From: Winogradskyella litoriviva
GTDB lineage: Bacteria; Bacteroidota; Bacteroidia; Flavobacteriales; Flavobacteriaceae
Length of the DNA stretch: 64,000 nucleotides
Reading direction: 5' to 3'
Assembly: GCF_013249065.1 (NCBI RefSeq)
Contig: NZ_JABRWQ010000001.1
Location: forward strand, 310,001-374,000
Part shown: in pieces, positions 24,654-32,202 of the stretch
Numbering within the stretch: position 1 is the stretch's first letter
Layout: each line of letters starts with the position of its first letter
Position numbers and translations under genes: made by a program
The notes under the pieces: generated by a model
Told to the model about the DNA's origin: nothing
Database searches by the model: none
Seen by the model: the letters and a program-made list of their open reading frames with translations, nothing else

Positions 24654-24716
24654 ACTAAGTTTTTAGTTGAATAATACAAATATAACTAAATTTTTAGTTT
24701 AAACTAATTTATTAGT
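24654..24716. promoter_or_regulatory. Three BlaI-type operators between blaI and the divergent DUF456 gene
   Basis: ACTAAGTTTTTAGT (24654-24667), ACTAAATTTTTAGT (24685-24698) and ACTAATTTATTAGT (24703-24716) are near-perfect dyads of one consensus. The minus-strand -7 box TATATTTG (24684-24677) lies between the first two. Binding by the adjacent BlaI-like protein is inferred from position and symmetry. Confidence 0.7.
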
Positions 24717-24725
24717 TTTAAAATG

Positions 24726-24733
24726 TAACTTTG
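24726..24733 (+). promoter_or_regulatory. -7 box of the DUF456 gene
   Basis: TAACTTTG fits the Bacteroidota consensus TAnnTTTG and stands 42 bp before the ATG. The third BlaI-type dyad ends 9 bp upstream, so it would cover the -33 region. Confidence 0.5.
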
Positions 24734-24775
24734 GTCTGCTTATTGCGTCTTATTGGTAAATAACAACGTATTAAT

Positions 24776-25273
24776 ATGGAAATTTTTTTGGTGCTCGTAG
24801 CTCTACTCTTAATGGTTTTAGGCATTGTTGGTAGCTTTCTACCTGTTTTACCAGGACCTCTTACCAGTTGGACTGGTCTTTTAGTGCTTCATTTTACCGA
24901 TGGTGTAGAAATGAGTCAGACGTTTTTAATTGTCACTCTTATTTTTGCTATTTTTATTTATGTCTTAGATTATATCATTCCTGCTATTGGCACCAAACGT
25001 TTTGGAGGAAGTAAAGCTGGTATGATTGGTACTACCTTAGGCTTGCTTGTTGGACTCTTTTCTCCTATTCCATTCGGAATAATTATTGGTCCTTTTATTG
25101 GAGCACTAATTGGTGAAATGATTCATAGAAACGATATAGATAAAGCATTAAAGGCTGCATTTGGGTCGTTTTTAGGATTTATAGCTTCAACTTTTATGAA
25201 GTTTATTGTTGCTATAGTTTACTTTGGGTTTTTTATTGTAAAACTATCTGAACACAATACAAACTGGTATTAG
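24776..25273 (+). CDS. DUF456 family membrane protein
   Basis: 165 residues, with about four to five hydrophobic helices. Family signatures are LLMVLGIVGSFLPVLPGPLTSWTGLL at the start and the glycine-rich KRFGGSKAGMIGT, LVGLFSPIPFGIIIGPFIGALIGE in the middle. DUF456 proteins have no assigned function. It is divergent from blaI, and the operators between them suggest control by the BlaI-like repressor. Confidence 0.85.
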   Translation: MEIFLVLVALLLMVLGIVGSFLPVLPGPLTSWTGLLVLHFTDGVEMSQTFLIVTLIFAIFIYVLDYIIPAIGTKRFGGSKAGMIGTTLGLLVGLFSPIPFGIIIGPFIGALIGEMIHRNDIDKALKAAFGSFLGFIASTFMKFIVAIVYFGFFIVKLSEHNTNWY

Positions 25274-25296
25274 TATTATCTTATAAATTATAGAAA

Positions 25297-25333
25297 AATA
25301 AAAAAACCTAGTTACAATATTGTAACTAGGTTT
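25297..25333 (-). terminator. Strong palindromic terminator
   Basis: A perfect 30-bp palindrome (25304-25333, arms AAACCTAGTTACAAT). On the minus strand it is followed by a T7 run. It lies 200 bp past the response-regulator stop, beyond a pair of direct repeats. It can also serve the convergent DUF456 gene. Confidence 0.8.
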
Positions 25334-25427
25334 AATCTTCTTGCTATTAATTCAACAAATACTTAATGAGGGATTAATTAATTCTTGTTGATGGTGTAAA
25401 TATATGTAAGTCAACTATTCTTTTGCT

Positions 25428-25463
25428 GTGGTAAAACCGTAATACTAGTGTGGTAAAACCGTA
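25428..25463 (-). promoter_or_regulatory. Two identical 14-bp direct repeats, period 22
   Basis: GTGGTAAAACCGTA occurs at 25428-25441 and 25450-25463 (plus-strand reading; TACGGTTTTACCAC on the minus strand). The copies are identical and two helical turns apart, as expected for a regulator operator. A weak -7 box TATATTTA lies about 23 nt downstream on the minus strand, and the next element is the terminator at 25297-25333. No gene lies between. The adjacent LuxR-type regulator is the obvious candidate binder, but this is inference. Confidence 0.5.
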
Positions 25464-25532
25464 CTTCCCTTATTTTACAGCACATACAAGACCAAAAACA
25501 GACGTAAAAAACAGCTTATTTCTTTAAATTAT

Positions 25533-26201
25533 TTATAAATATCCTTTTTCACGGGCTTCTTTTAGCAAAGATTCGTCTTTTCCGTCATCTATTAAAAACA
25601 ATAATTTGAGGTGTTTTTTTCGTTTTTCGATGGCACTTTTAGAAATCCCTATATACTCACTTAAGTTTTTAGTTTTAATACCTTGAGATAGTAAATGCAA
25701 AATTTTTCGGTTAATATCATCAATATAAATATCACTTGATATTGTTTTTTTGAGATAATTACTTACCGTAGAGCTATAATAAGGTGGTGATTTTAATATT
25801 TGTTGAAATCCATCTGCTAATTCCATAGAGGTTAAATCACTTTTAATTAAAAAACCATCTGGATCAATTTCTTTAATAATATTATGTATTCGAAATGTCT
25901 CATTAAACATAGTAAGAATTACAATTTTGGCTCTTGGCATCAATTCTTTTGCTAATAGTGCTAAATCTTCACCAGAGGCATACTTACCATCATCAGAACC
26001 TGGTAAGCTGATATCAAAAAAACAAACATGATAAGGATATTTCTTTGATGCACGCTCTATCATTGCAACAGCTTCATCACAATTATTTGCTGTATCAATA
26101 TGAAGCGTTTGGTCGTCTCGTTTTGTAGCCATTAATACATTTTGGTAGCCCTCAATAATTATTGGGTGATCATCTACCATTAAAATGTTGATGTGGTTCA
26201 T
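25533..26201 (-). CDS. NarL/LuxR-type response regulator
   Basis: 222 residues. Receiver domain 1-~130: acidic pair in ILMVDDHPIIIEGY, phospho-acceptor Asp63 in VCFFDISLPGSDDG, Lys in DGFLIKSDL. The C-terminal HTH (~160-215) reads LSQGIKTKNLSEYIGISKSAIEKRKKHLK and is a divergent LuxR-type helix-turn-helix. Its gene overlaps that of the upstream histidine kinase by 4 bp, making a cognate pair. Targets are unknown; the paired 14-bp repeats just downstream are a candidate site. Confidence 0.9.
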   Translation of the reverse strand: MNHINILMVDDHPIIIEGYQNVLMATKRDDQTLHIDTANNCDEAVAMIERASKKYPYHVCFFDISLPGSDDGKYASGEDLALLAKELMPRAKIVILTMFNETFRIHNIIKEIDPDGFLIKSDLTSMELADGFQQILKSPPYYSSTVSNYLKKTISSDIYIDDINRKILHLLSQGIKTKNLSEYIGISKSAIEKRKKHLKLLFLIDDGKDESLLKEAREKGYL

Positions 26202-28237
26202 TCGATTTTATTTATATAAGGAATCTTAACATTAACTTTTGTGCCATCACCAGATTGGGATCTCCATGTTATTTCTCCGTCAAAATCTTCAACTCTAGAT
26301 CTCATATTTTTTAGTCCAATGCCTTTTTTACTTTTAGTAATATCAAAACCAATTCCGTCATCAATGATGTCCAAGCAAATTAAGTCTTTTTCTAATGAAA
26401 TACTAATTTTTATTTTGTTTGCATTGGCATGTTTATAGATATTTTGAAGAGACTCTTGGATAATTCTATAAATATTAATTTTTGTTTTATTTGATACAAA
26501 ATCCCAATTTATATCATCTGTATAATCAAAATTATATTCTAAATTATAGGCGACTGTTTGTGTTTCAATCAGTTCTGAAACAATATCCATATATCCAGAT
26601 CCTGCAACAAAATCGGTATTTAACTCATGAGAAATTTTACGGATATCTTGCTCAATTGTTTGAAGCTGGCTAATATATTTAGCACGTGTCATCATAGCTT
26701 CCTTGCCTTCATTAAAATTAATGCTATCTAAACTTAATCGCACACCAAAAAGACCTCCTAAAACGCCATCATGCAGCTCTTTTGAAACTCTTATTTTTTC
26801 TTTAGCTCTGGCTTCTTCTACTTTATCTTGTTGACCCAACATTAAGTTATAAATGTCTTCATTTGCTTTTTGCTGTACTTGTATAAGTTTCAATTTCCTA
26901 TTTTTTGCTCGCTGAGAAATAAATAGGTAAGTTAAAATTGCCGTAACTAAAAGACCTATAGATAATATAAGGAGATATAAATTTTCTTTTGAAATTTGTT
27001 TGTTTTCTGCTTCTAGCTGATCTGTTTCGAGTTCTAATCTAGCGAATTTGTTTCTAACGTTGCGTTCTACACCAAGCAAACTATCACTTAAATTAATATG
27101 TTTAATAAGATAATTTTTTCCCTCGTCACCATCCCTTAATTTAGATAATATTAATAATGATTCTAGTAATAATTCATTATTAGAAGTCTCTTCAGAAAGT
27201 TTACGACTTCTATCTGCATAATAATAAGCAGAATCTTTTCTGTCTAAATCAGTATAAAATTTAGCTATATCTAATGAAATACCAGTTTTAGCCAATTGAT
27301 CATCCAGAGTGTCACTAATATTCTTGGCTTCATAAAACATTTTTTCAATATCTGAAATATTTTGGTCTTTCTTTAAAGACCTTGCATAGGCTTGATTAGC
27401 CAAGGCAATTGTATAAAACGAAGGATCATCATTAAAATAAGCATCTTTTTGATCTATTACCTTTTGATATAAGCTAATCGATTTGTCTAAATCCCCTTTT
27501 CTTTTATATACTTCTGCCAAATTATTTGTAGTATATAATTTATTAAAGAAGCCTTTTTCTCCTTGTTTTACACTTATTTCTAACGCTTTATTATGATACT
27601 CTATAGCTTTATCATAAGACTTTAACTTTAATGAAATTATACCGATTAGATTATTTAAGTTCCAAAGTTTATCTAAATGAAGCTCATTTTCTGGTAATGA
27701 ATTGATAATTTTTATGGCTTTAATAGCGCTCTCCTCACTTCCTACATAATCCTTTTCTGTTTCTTGAATATCAGCAATATACTGCAATACACTATATTCA
27801 TCTTTATACATTTTTAATTTATTGAAAAGTTTTAAAGCTTTCGAATAATAAAAAAAAGCGCTATCGGTTTTAAAATCTTGATGATGATAAAACCCTAAAT
27901 TATTAAATGTATATGCTAAAGCAACAGTATCTTTTAACTTAGATGCCAATTCTAAATTAATAAAATTTATATCTCTGTAATCGGCATAATTGTCCATAAG
28001 AAGATATAAAAAAGATAATTTTCTTTGACTTAAAAGTATAGTTGAATCCAATTTTGTTTTCAGAGATAAATCCACACTACGTTTAGCAAATTTTAAACGT
28101 TGATTTATAGGAATACTATTATCCTCAGAAAGTTGACGATACTTTCCAATACTATCAAAATACCATAAAGGCTTATTATTTTGAGTAAAACCAAATATCG
28201 GAACTATCAATAAAAAAGCTAATATAAATCGGTGCAA
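26198..28237 (-). CDS. TPR-containing sensor histidine kinase (HisKA_3 type)
   Basis: 679 residues. A signal sequence (~1-18) leads to a periplasmic TPR domain ~45-390 (for example YTFNNLGFYHHQ, AIEYHNKALEIS, NNLAEVYKRKGDLDKSISLYQ). A transmembrane helix follows at 421-441. The HisKA_3 dimerisation domain has phospho-His489 (VSKELHDGVLGGLFGV), and the HATPase is ~585-675 (DIIDDGIGF, GIGLKNMRSRVEDFDG). This NarX-like architecture with TPR sensors is common in Flavobacteriia. It is co-encoded with the response regulator; the signal is unknown. Confidence 0.9.
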   Translation of the reverse strand: MHRFILAFLLIVPIFGFTQNNKPLWYFDSIGKYRQLSEDNSIPINQRLKFAKRSVDLSLKTKLDSTILLSQRKLSFLYLLMDNYADYRDINFINLELASKLKDTVALAYTFNNLGFYHHQDFKTDSAFFYYSKALKLFNKLKMYKDEYSVLQYIADIQETEKDYVGSEESAIKAIKIINSLPENELHLDKLWNLNNLIGIISLKLKSYDKAIEYHNKALEISVKQGEKGFFNKLYTTNNLAEVYKRKGDLDKSISLYQKVIDQKDAYFNDDPSFYTIALANQAYARSLKKDQNISDIEKMFYEAKNISDTLDDQLAKTGISLDIAKFYTDLDRKDSAYYYADRSRKLSEETSNNELLLESLLILSKLRDGDEGKNYLIKHINLSDSLLGVERNVRNKFARLELETDQLEAENKQISKENLYLLILSIGLLVTAILTYLFISQRAKNRKLKLIQVQQKANEDIYNLMLGQQDKVEEARAKEKIRVSKELHDGVLGGLFGVRLSLDSINFNEGKEAMMTRAKYISQLQTIEQDIRKISHELNTDFVAGSGYMDIVSELIETQTVAYNLEYNFDYTDDINWDFVSNKTKINIYRIIQESLQNIYKHANANKIKISISLEKDLICLDIIDDGIGFDITKSKKGIGLKNMRSRVEDFDGEITWRSQSGDGTKVNVKIPYINKIE

Positions 28238-28316
28238 TAGATGGTAGATTTAGTTCTAATTAATTATCGACTAAATCTAACAATTAAAATTTAAATAAAC
28301 CTTAAACTATTTAAAA

Positions 28317-28356
28317 TAAGTAAAGCCCTTATTTTGAAAAATAAGGGCTTTACTTA
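28317..28356 (-). terminator. Long-stem terminator after small exported peptide gene
   Basis: A perfect 19-bp stem (28317-28335 with 28338-28356), starting TAAGTAAAGCCCTTATTTT, with a 2-nt loop. It begins 17 bp past the stop of the 57-residue peptide gene. The following minus-strand bases are TTTTAAATAG. Confidence 0.75.
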
Positions 28357-28372
28357 CTAATTTATAAATATA

Positions 28373-28546
28373 CTAACTGTTTGTCGGCTTATCAAGTTTC
28401 TTTTTACTAGTAGCTAAAAGGTCAAAATTGCTTTTAGATTGAATAGTAGACTCATCACTGTTATTTACAACAGTTTCAGGTTGAACTCCAGAAATAGTTA
28501 ATAATAAAACAGCTACAATCGCTAAGGTAAATTTAAGGGTTTTCAT
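28373..28546 (-). CDS. 57-residue exported peptide of unknown function
   Basis: A short ORF, ATG at 28544-28546 and TAG at 28373-28375. It begins with a typical signal sequence, MKTLKFTLAIVAVLLLTISG, followed by a polar tail of about 37 residues (VQPETVVNNSDESTIQSKSN ... KKLDKPTNS). Support for a real gene: the signal-peptide pattern, a strong terminator directly downstream, and a well-formed promoter with paired repeats 220 bp upstream (28765-28832). No family recognised. The leader of about 210 nt is long and contains a hairpin TTTTAGG/CCTAAAA, which suggests possible control at RNA level. Confidence 0.6.
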   Translation of the reverse strand: MKTLKFTLAIVAVLLLTISGVQPETVVNNSDESTIQSKSNFDLLATSKKKLDKPTNS

Positions 28547-28764
28547 AAAATATTTAATTTAGGGTTAAAGTTTAATCATCATCAAAACATGCAACGCAAA
28601 GCGATACATTGAGGGAAGGGAATGGACTATTAACTATTTTAGGCTAAACCTAAAACAATACTAAATTAAAAACGAGGGATGTTTTCTAGATAAGTTAATA
28701 TCTAACTAGTAAAATGGACTAAAATTTTCCTATTTAAGCGATTTGAGGTCTTAAGAAGGAATGA

Positions 28765-28832
28765 CAAATATACATGAATTTTTAAAAATTCCTAATTTTC
28801 ATCGATAAAACGTATTAATTATACGATAAAAC
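28765..28832 (-). promoter_or_regulatory. Paired-repeat (LytTR-like) promoter upstream of the small exported peptide
   Basis: Minus strand: two perfect 9-bp repeats GTTTTATCG (28832-28824 and 28811-28803), separated by 12 bp, period 21. They are followed after exactly 30 nt by a perfect -7 box TATATTTG (28772-28765). The geometry is the same as at 6494-6561 and 13456-13522, and the core TTTTATCG resembles GCTTATCG at the CAP promoter. It could be the same regulon or another LytTR protein. Confidence 0.55.
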
Positions 28833-28912
28833 ACATATGCAAATTAACACAAACCTCTGAAAATCAAATGGTTTATCATTAGCAATTCAATTATAAAAAT
28901 TGAATACCTCAT

Positions 28913-28944
28913 AAAAAAAAAAGGCCACGATTTCTCGTAACCTT
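28913..28944 (-). terminator. Orphan terminator
   Basis: Arms AAGG..ACGA and TCGT..CCTT around loop TTTC (28921-28944), with two central mismatches. A T10 run follows on the minus strand. No intact minus-strand gene ends here. Confidence 0.6.
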
Positions 28945-29228
28945 AATTTTATTGATTAATAGCTCTTATAAGACACTTTTGGCTTTGATAAGTCACCCTT
29001 TTTGTTTCTAATTTTTGAATCTTAAAATTAAATTAATGATTCCTAGCGTATTACTAAAAAAATATTTTTGTTCACAATTAATTACATTATGAACAACCAT
29101 AGTTCAGAAAGATAAACTTGAAAAACTCAAAGCGTTGATAAACTGTGAAATCATGAAAAATATTTAGTATTCATTTTTTCTTAAATAGTTTTTAGAATAT
29201 CTGAATCATTTATATAGATTTGTGATTA

Positions 29229-30212
29229 ATGAATGAAGTGATTAATAAATACATTCATCTATTTGAAACCTTAAATAGAGGATATAATAAGAGATTAGGT
29301 AAAGCTCCTCATAAGCCTATTTTACTATTATCCATAATTCAACTTATCCAAAGAAAAGAGATTGTTTCAAACAGAATCTTTATAACACCAGAACTTTTAT
29401 TAGAATTTAAAAATGTTTGGAATGCAATGGTTGACACTCCTCATACTCCAAATTTTGCACTTCCATTTTTCCACATGAGAAGTGAATCTTTTTGGCATCT
29501 TGTTACTAAAACAGGAATGGAACTAATTGTAACAAAATCAAAAAGTATTAAAAGTTTCAAAAACTTAAAAGAATCTATTGCTTTTGCTGAAATTGATAAG
29601 CGCCTATTTGAGCTGTTATCTGATAGTGCAACAAGAACAATTTTAGAACAGGTTATTGTTCAAAAATATTTTAAAAATACAGCGTCAAATTATTCAATTA
29701 TCCTCTCAAATGTAAATAATGTCGTATTGAAGATTGAGAGTCAAATGTTGAATGAACCTAAAGCTGATTATCAAAATCACTTAAAAGAGTTAAGGGCATC
29801 TTTAGATGATGATGAATATGAAGAAGAAATATTTATAAGAGGTGGGTTATTTAAAAAGACTATCCCAAAAATCTATAATCACTCTTGTTGTATATCAGGA
29901 ATGAGGATTGAATCATCACAAAATGCTCAAATGATAGATGCTTGTCACATTATACCCTTTAGTATTTCAAATGATGATACAATCCCTAATGGAATATCAT
30001 TATCTCCAAATTTACATAGAGCTTTTGACAGAGGATTAATTACCATTAATCAAGATTACATAGTTAGAATATCACCTACAGTTACTGAAAATGAAACTGT
30101 GTTTTCTTTATCTCAATTTAATGGTAATCAAATAATCCTACCTAAAAAAGCTTCTTGGTATCCATCTCCAGAATCACTCCAATGGCATAACAAAGAAGTT
30201 TTTGCTCTCTAA
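29229..30212 (+). CDS. HNH endonuclease with N-terminal DNA-recognition-like domain
   Basis: 327 residues. The C-terminal HNH_2-type nuclease core is at ~205-290: Cys220/Cys221 in YNHSCCISGM, His240 in DACHIIPF, Asn261-x-His263 in SLSPNLHRAFDRGL. The N-terminal ~150 residues (KAPHKPILLLSIIQLIQ, RIFITPELLLEFKNVWNAM, PFFHMRSESFWHLV) resemble the DNA-binding domain of McrA-like restriction enzymes, some of which recognise phosphorothioate DNA. A type IV restriction or other defence role is therefore plausible but unproven. It is a lone gene in a low-density interval beside tRNA-Asp, consistent with an accessory gene gained by transfer. Confidence 0.75.
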   Translation: MNEVINKYIHLFETLNRGYNKRLGKAPHKPILLLSIIQLIQRKEIVSNRIFITPELLLEFKNVWNAMVDTPHTPNFALPFFHMRSESFWHLVTKTGMELIVTKSKSIKSFKNLKESIAFAEIDKRLFELLSDSATRTILEQVIVQKYFKNTASNYSIILSNVNNVVLKIESQMLNEPKADYQNHLKELRASLDDDEYEEEIFIRGGLFKKTIPKIYNHSCCISGMRIESSQNAQMIDACHIIPFSISNDDTIPNGISLSPNLHRAFDRGLITINQDYIVRISPTVTENETVFSLSQFNGNQIILPKKASWYPSPESLQWHNKEVFAL

Positions 30213-30451
30213 TGATTTTCATTTTTTCTTTGTGGTTTTAATTTTGGGACACCTAAAAGGACACTTTATTTTGAAGAATTGAAGGTTTTTAAAGATTATA
30301 ACCATCCCTAAAACAAAAAAGCATCCCAATCTTCTTATTCAGAAAAAAGGAAAGCTTCTCATTGGATTACCAAATTACTTTGGTAACAACTTCCAAGATT
30401 TCTCTTGGACAACACAACATCTTAATATTCCATTTCAGTGGAATTAATGCT

Positions 30452-30481
30452 AAAAAAAGCCTCAATCTCTTGAAGCTTTTT
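30452..30481 (-). terminator. Terminator of the tRNA-Asp transcript
   Basis: On the minus strand AAAAAGCTTCA pairs with TGAGGCTTTTT around loop AGAGAT, ending in a T7 run, 10 bp past the tRNA 3' end. Confidence 0.75.
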
Positions 30482-30491
30482 GCAATTTTAG

Positions 30492-30565
30492 CGGTCTGGA
30501 CGGGACTCGAACCCGCGACCTTCGCCGTGACAGGGCGACATTCTAACCAACTGAACTACCAGACC
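30492..30565 (-). tRNA. tRNA-Asp (anticodon GTC)
   Basis: 74 nt, folding into a complete cloverleaf. Acceptor stem GGTCTGG/CCAGACC with discriminator G; D-arm GTTC/GAAT; anticodon stem TCGCC/GGCGA with loop CTGTCAC (anticodon GTC); T-arm GCGGG-TTCGAGT-CCCGT. The 3' CCA is not encoded. The promoter and terminator are both recognisable, so it is a single-gene unit. Confidence 0.97.
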
Positions 30566-30583
30566 GTTGCTTAATTGCGAGGG

Positions 30584-30614
30584 CAAATATACATTGCATT
30601 TTTAATTTGACAAA
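30584..30614 (-). promoter_or_regulatory. Promoter of tRNA-Asp
   Basis: A textbook Bacteroidota promoter on the minus strand: -33 element TTTG (30614-30611), 19-nt spacer, -7 box TATATTTG (30591-30584), ending 18 bp before the tRNA. Confidence 0.75.
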
Positions 30615-30641
30615 CAAAAAACTAAAAAAATAAAAAATAAT

Positions 30642-31571
30642 CTAAATAAATTTTTGTCGTTCTATTATATAGGTCGTCAAAATATTATTAAATCCGGCTT
30701 TTATATCAGCCTCTACATACTTAATTCTATATTGTCCACATTTAATTTTTAAATCTGTAAAGTAGTCTTTTACAGCTTTTTCGTAATTATACTTTACATT
30801 ATCTGCATATAAATTTATGTGTTCTCCTGTTTCAACATCTATAAAACGCTTTGGTCTATTATCGAAATTAAAATTGAGTTCTCTTTCCTTATCAAACACA
30901 TGAAATAAAACTACTTCGTGCTTGTTATACTTTAAATGCCTTAGGGCTTCAAACAATTTCTCGTCATCCTCTGAGGTTTGAAACATATCTGTAAATACAA
31001 AAATCAATGACCTACGGTGAATCTTTTCAGCTATCTGGTGTAAATACCTATATGTTTCTGTTGTTTTAGTTTCTGGTTTAGAGACAACAGCTTCATTTAA
31101 TTTATGCAATAACATTTGGTGATGACGTTCACTACCCTTTTCTGGTGAATAAAAATCATAACTATCACTATAAATACTTAATCCAACAGCATCGCGTTGT
31201 TTTTTAAGAATATGCATTAAAGACGCGCCTGCCAAAGCAGAAAATGCAATTTTATTAAGATTATCTATGGATGTACCACCCGTTTCTGGATAGTGCATAG
31301 AACTACTATTATCTAATATTATGTGACAACGTAAATTGGTTTCATCATCATAGCGTTTTGTATATAAACGGTCTGTTTTGGCAAAGAGTTTCCAATCTAT
31401 ATGTTTTGTACTTTCGCCTTGATTGTAAATTTTATGCTCGGCAAATTCTGCCGAAAACCCATGAAATGGACTTTTATGCATACCTGCAATAAAACCCTCA
31501 ACTACTTGTTTGGCTAGCAATTCTAGGTTTTTAAAACCTCCTGTTTTATTGAGTTCTTGTTGTAAATCCAT
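30642..31571 (-). CDS. DUF58 domain protein
   Basis: 309 residues, soluble. The DUF58 signature is IYNQGESTKHIDWKLFAKTDRLYTKRYDDETN, read in two parts around residue 65-80, followed by a von Willebrand A-like fold with a MIDAS-type LDNSSSM and FVFTDMF. DUF58 proteins usually accompany MoxR ATPases and Aer/BatA-type membrane proteins in Bacteroidota, but none is visible nearby, so this copy stands apart from that operon or its partners lie elsewhere. It is 68 bp downstream of trxA, with a terminator in between. Confidence 0.87.
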   Translation of the reverse strand: MDLQQELNKTGGFKNLELLAKQVVEGFIAGMHKSPFHGFSAEFAEHKIYNQGESTKHIDWKLFAKTDRLYTKRYDDETNLRCHIILDNSSSMHYPETGGTSIDNLNKIAFSALAGASLMHILKKQRDAVGLSIYSDSYDFYSPEKGSERHHQMLLHKLNEAVVSKPETKTTETYRYLHQIAEKIHRRSLIFVFTDMFQTSEDDEKLFEALRHLKYNKHEVVLFHVFDKERELNFNFDNRPKRFIDVETGEHINLYADNVKYNYEKAVKDYFTDLKIKCGQYRIKYVEADIKAGFNNILTTYIIERQKFI

Positions 31572-31585
31572 AAGTTACCGAAACT

Positions 31586-31616
31586 AAAAAAGGTTCACCA
31601 AATTGGCAAACCTTTT
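31586..31616 (-). terminator. Terminator after trxA
   Basis: Minus strand: AAAAGGTT pairs with AACCTTTT, inner pairs CCAA/TTGG, followed by T-rich TTTAGTTT. It separates trxA from the DUF58 gene. Confidence 0.65.
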
Positions 31617-31638
31617 ATCATTTCTTTTAGAGTATTGA

Positions 31639-31956
31639 CTATAAAAGAGCGTCAATAGCGTCTGAATATGCATTTTTAGGTGCAACACCTACTTGGCGAC
31701 CAACAACTTCTCCGTTCTGAAAAATCAAAACAGTTGGTATGTTTCTTACACCATATTTTGCAGCAAATTCTTGGTTTGCATCAACATCGACCTTACCAAC
31801 TACAGCTTTACCATCGTATTCTGTACTGATTTCGTCAATGATTGGCCCAACCATACGACATGGTCCGCACCAAGCAGCCCAAAAATCAACCATTACTGGT
31901 TTGTCACTTTTTAATACTGTTTCTTCAAAGTTTGCATCTGTTATTTCTAATGCCAT
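31639..31956 (-). CDS. trxA: Thioredoxin
   Basis: 105 residues, a complete single-domain thioredoxin. The redox motif is WCGPC (Cys30 and Cys33) in VDFWAAWCGPCRM, and the cis-proline is in VRNIPTVLIF. It reduces protein disulfides with electrons from thioredoxin reductase in the cytoplasm. A -7 box TAATTTTG (32024-32017, minus strand) stands about 60 bp before the start. Monocistronic, with its own terminator. Confidence 0.96.
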   Translation of the reverse strand: MALEITDANFEETVLKSDKPVMVDFWAAWCGPCRMVGPIIDEISTEYDGKAVVGKVDVDANQEFAAKYGVRNIPTVLIFQNGEVVGRQVGVAPKNAYSDAIDALL

Positions 31957-32202
31957 AATATTTATTTTTAATATATTGTACTTCAGTTTTATTCTTCCTA
32001 ATTAGTAGGAGAACTGCAAAATTAGTCAAAATATTTGGCAAACCTTACAATGGCTGTATTGGATTTGACTATAGATGTATTTTCTAGACTTATTATTAAC
32101 ATATTACGATACAAAAACCCCTTTAACATTCTATAAAACATATTATAAGCTTTAAAATTATCTATATATTTGTTAACTAATTCACACCCTAAAACCCTAC
32201 TT

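Larger units (their letters stand above)
28547..29228. other. Non-coding interval between the small peptide gene and the HNH gene
   Basis: From left to right it holds the ~210-nt leader of the small peptide, its paired-repeat promoter (28765-28832), an orphan minus-strand terminator (28913-28944), a 21-codon open stretch on the minus strand that may be a gene relic (28956-29021, ending KPKVSYKSY-stop), and the HNH promoter region. A -7 box TAGATTTG at 29215-29222 is so close to the HNH ATG (29229) that the mRNA would be nearly leaderless. Confidence 0.5.

Noticed and set aside
29103..29167. Short plus-strand stretch VQKDKLEKLKALIN...-stop before the HNH gene
   Set aside because: Only 20 codons with no start or ribosome-binding context; lysine/leucine-rich frames arise easily in AT-rich DNA.
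30362..30574. 70-codon ORF running through the tRNA-Asp gene on the opposite strand
   Set aside because: It reads antisense through a functional tRNA with promoter and terminator and has no protein-like pattern of its own.
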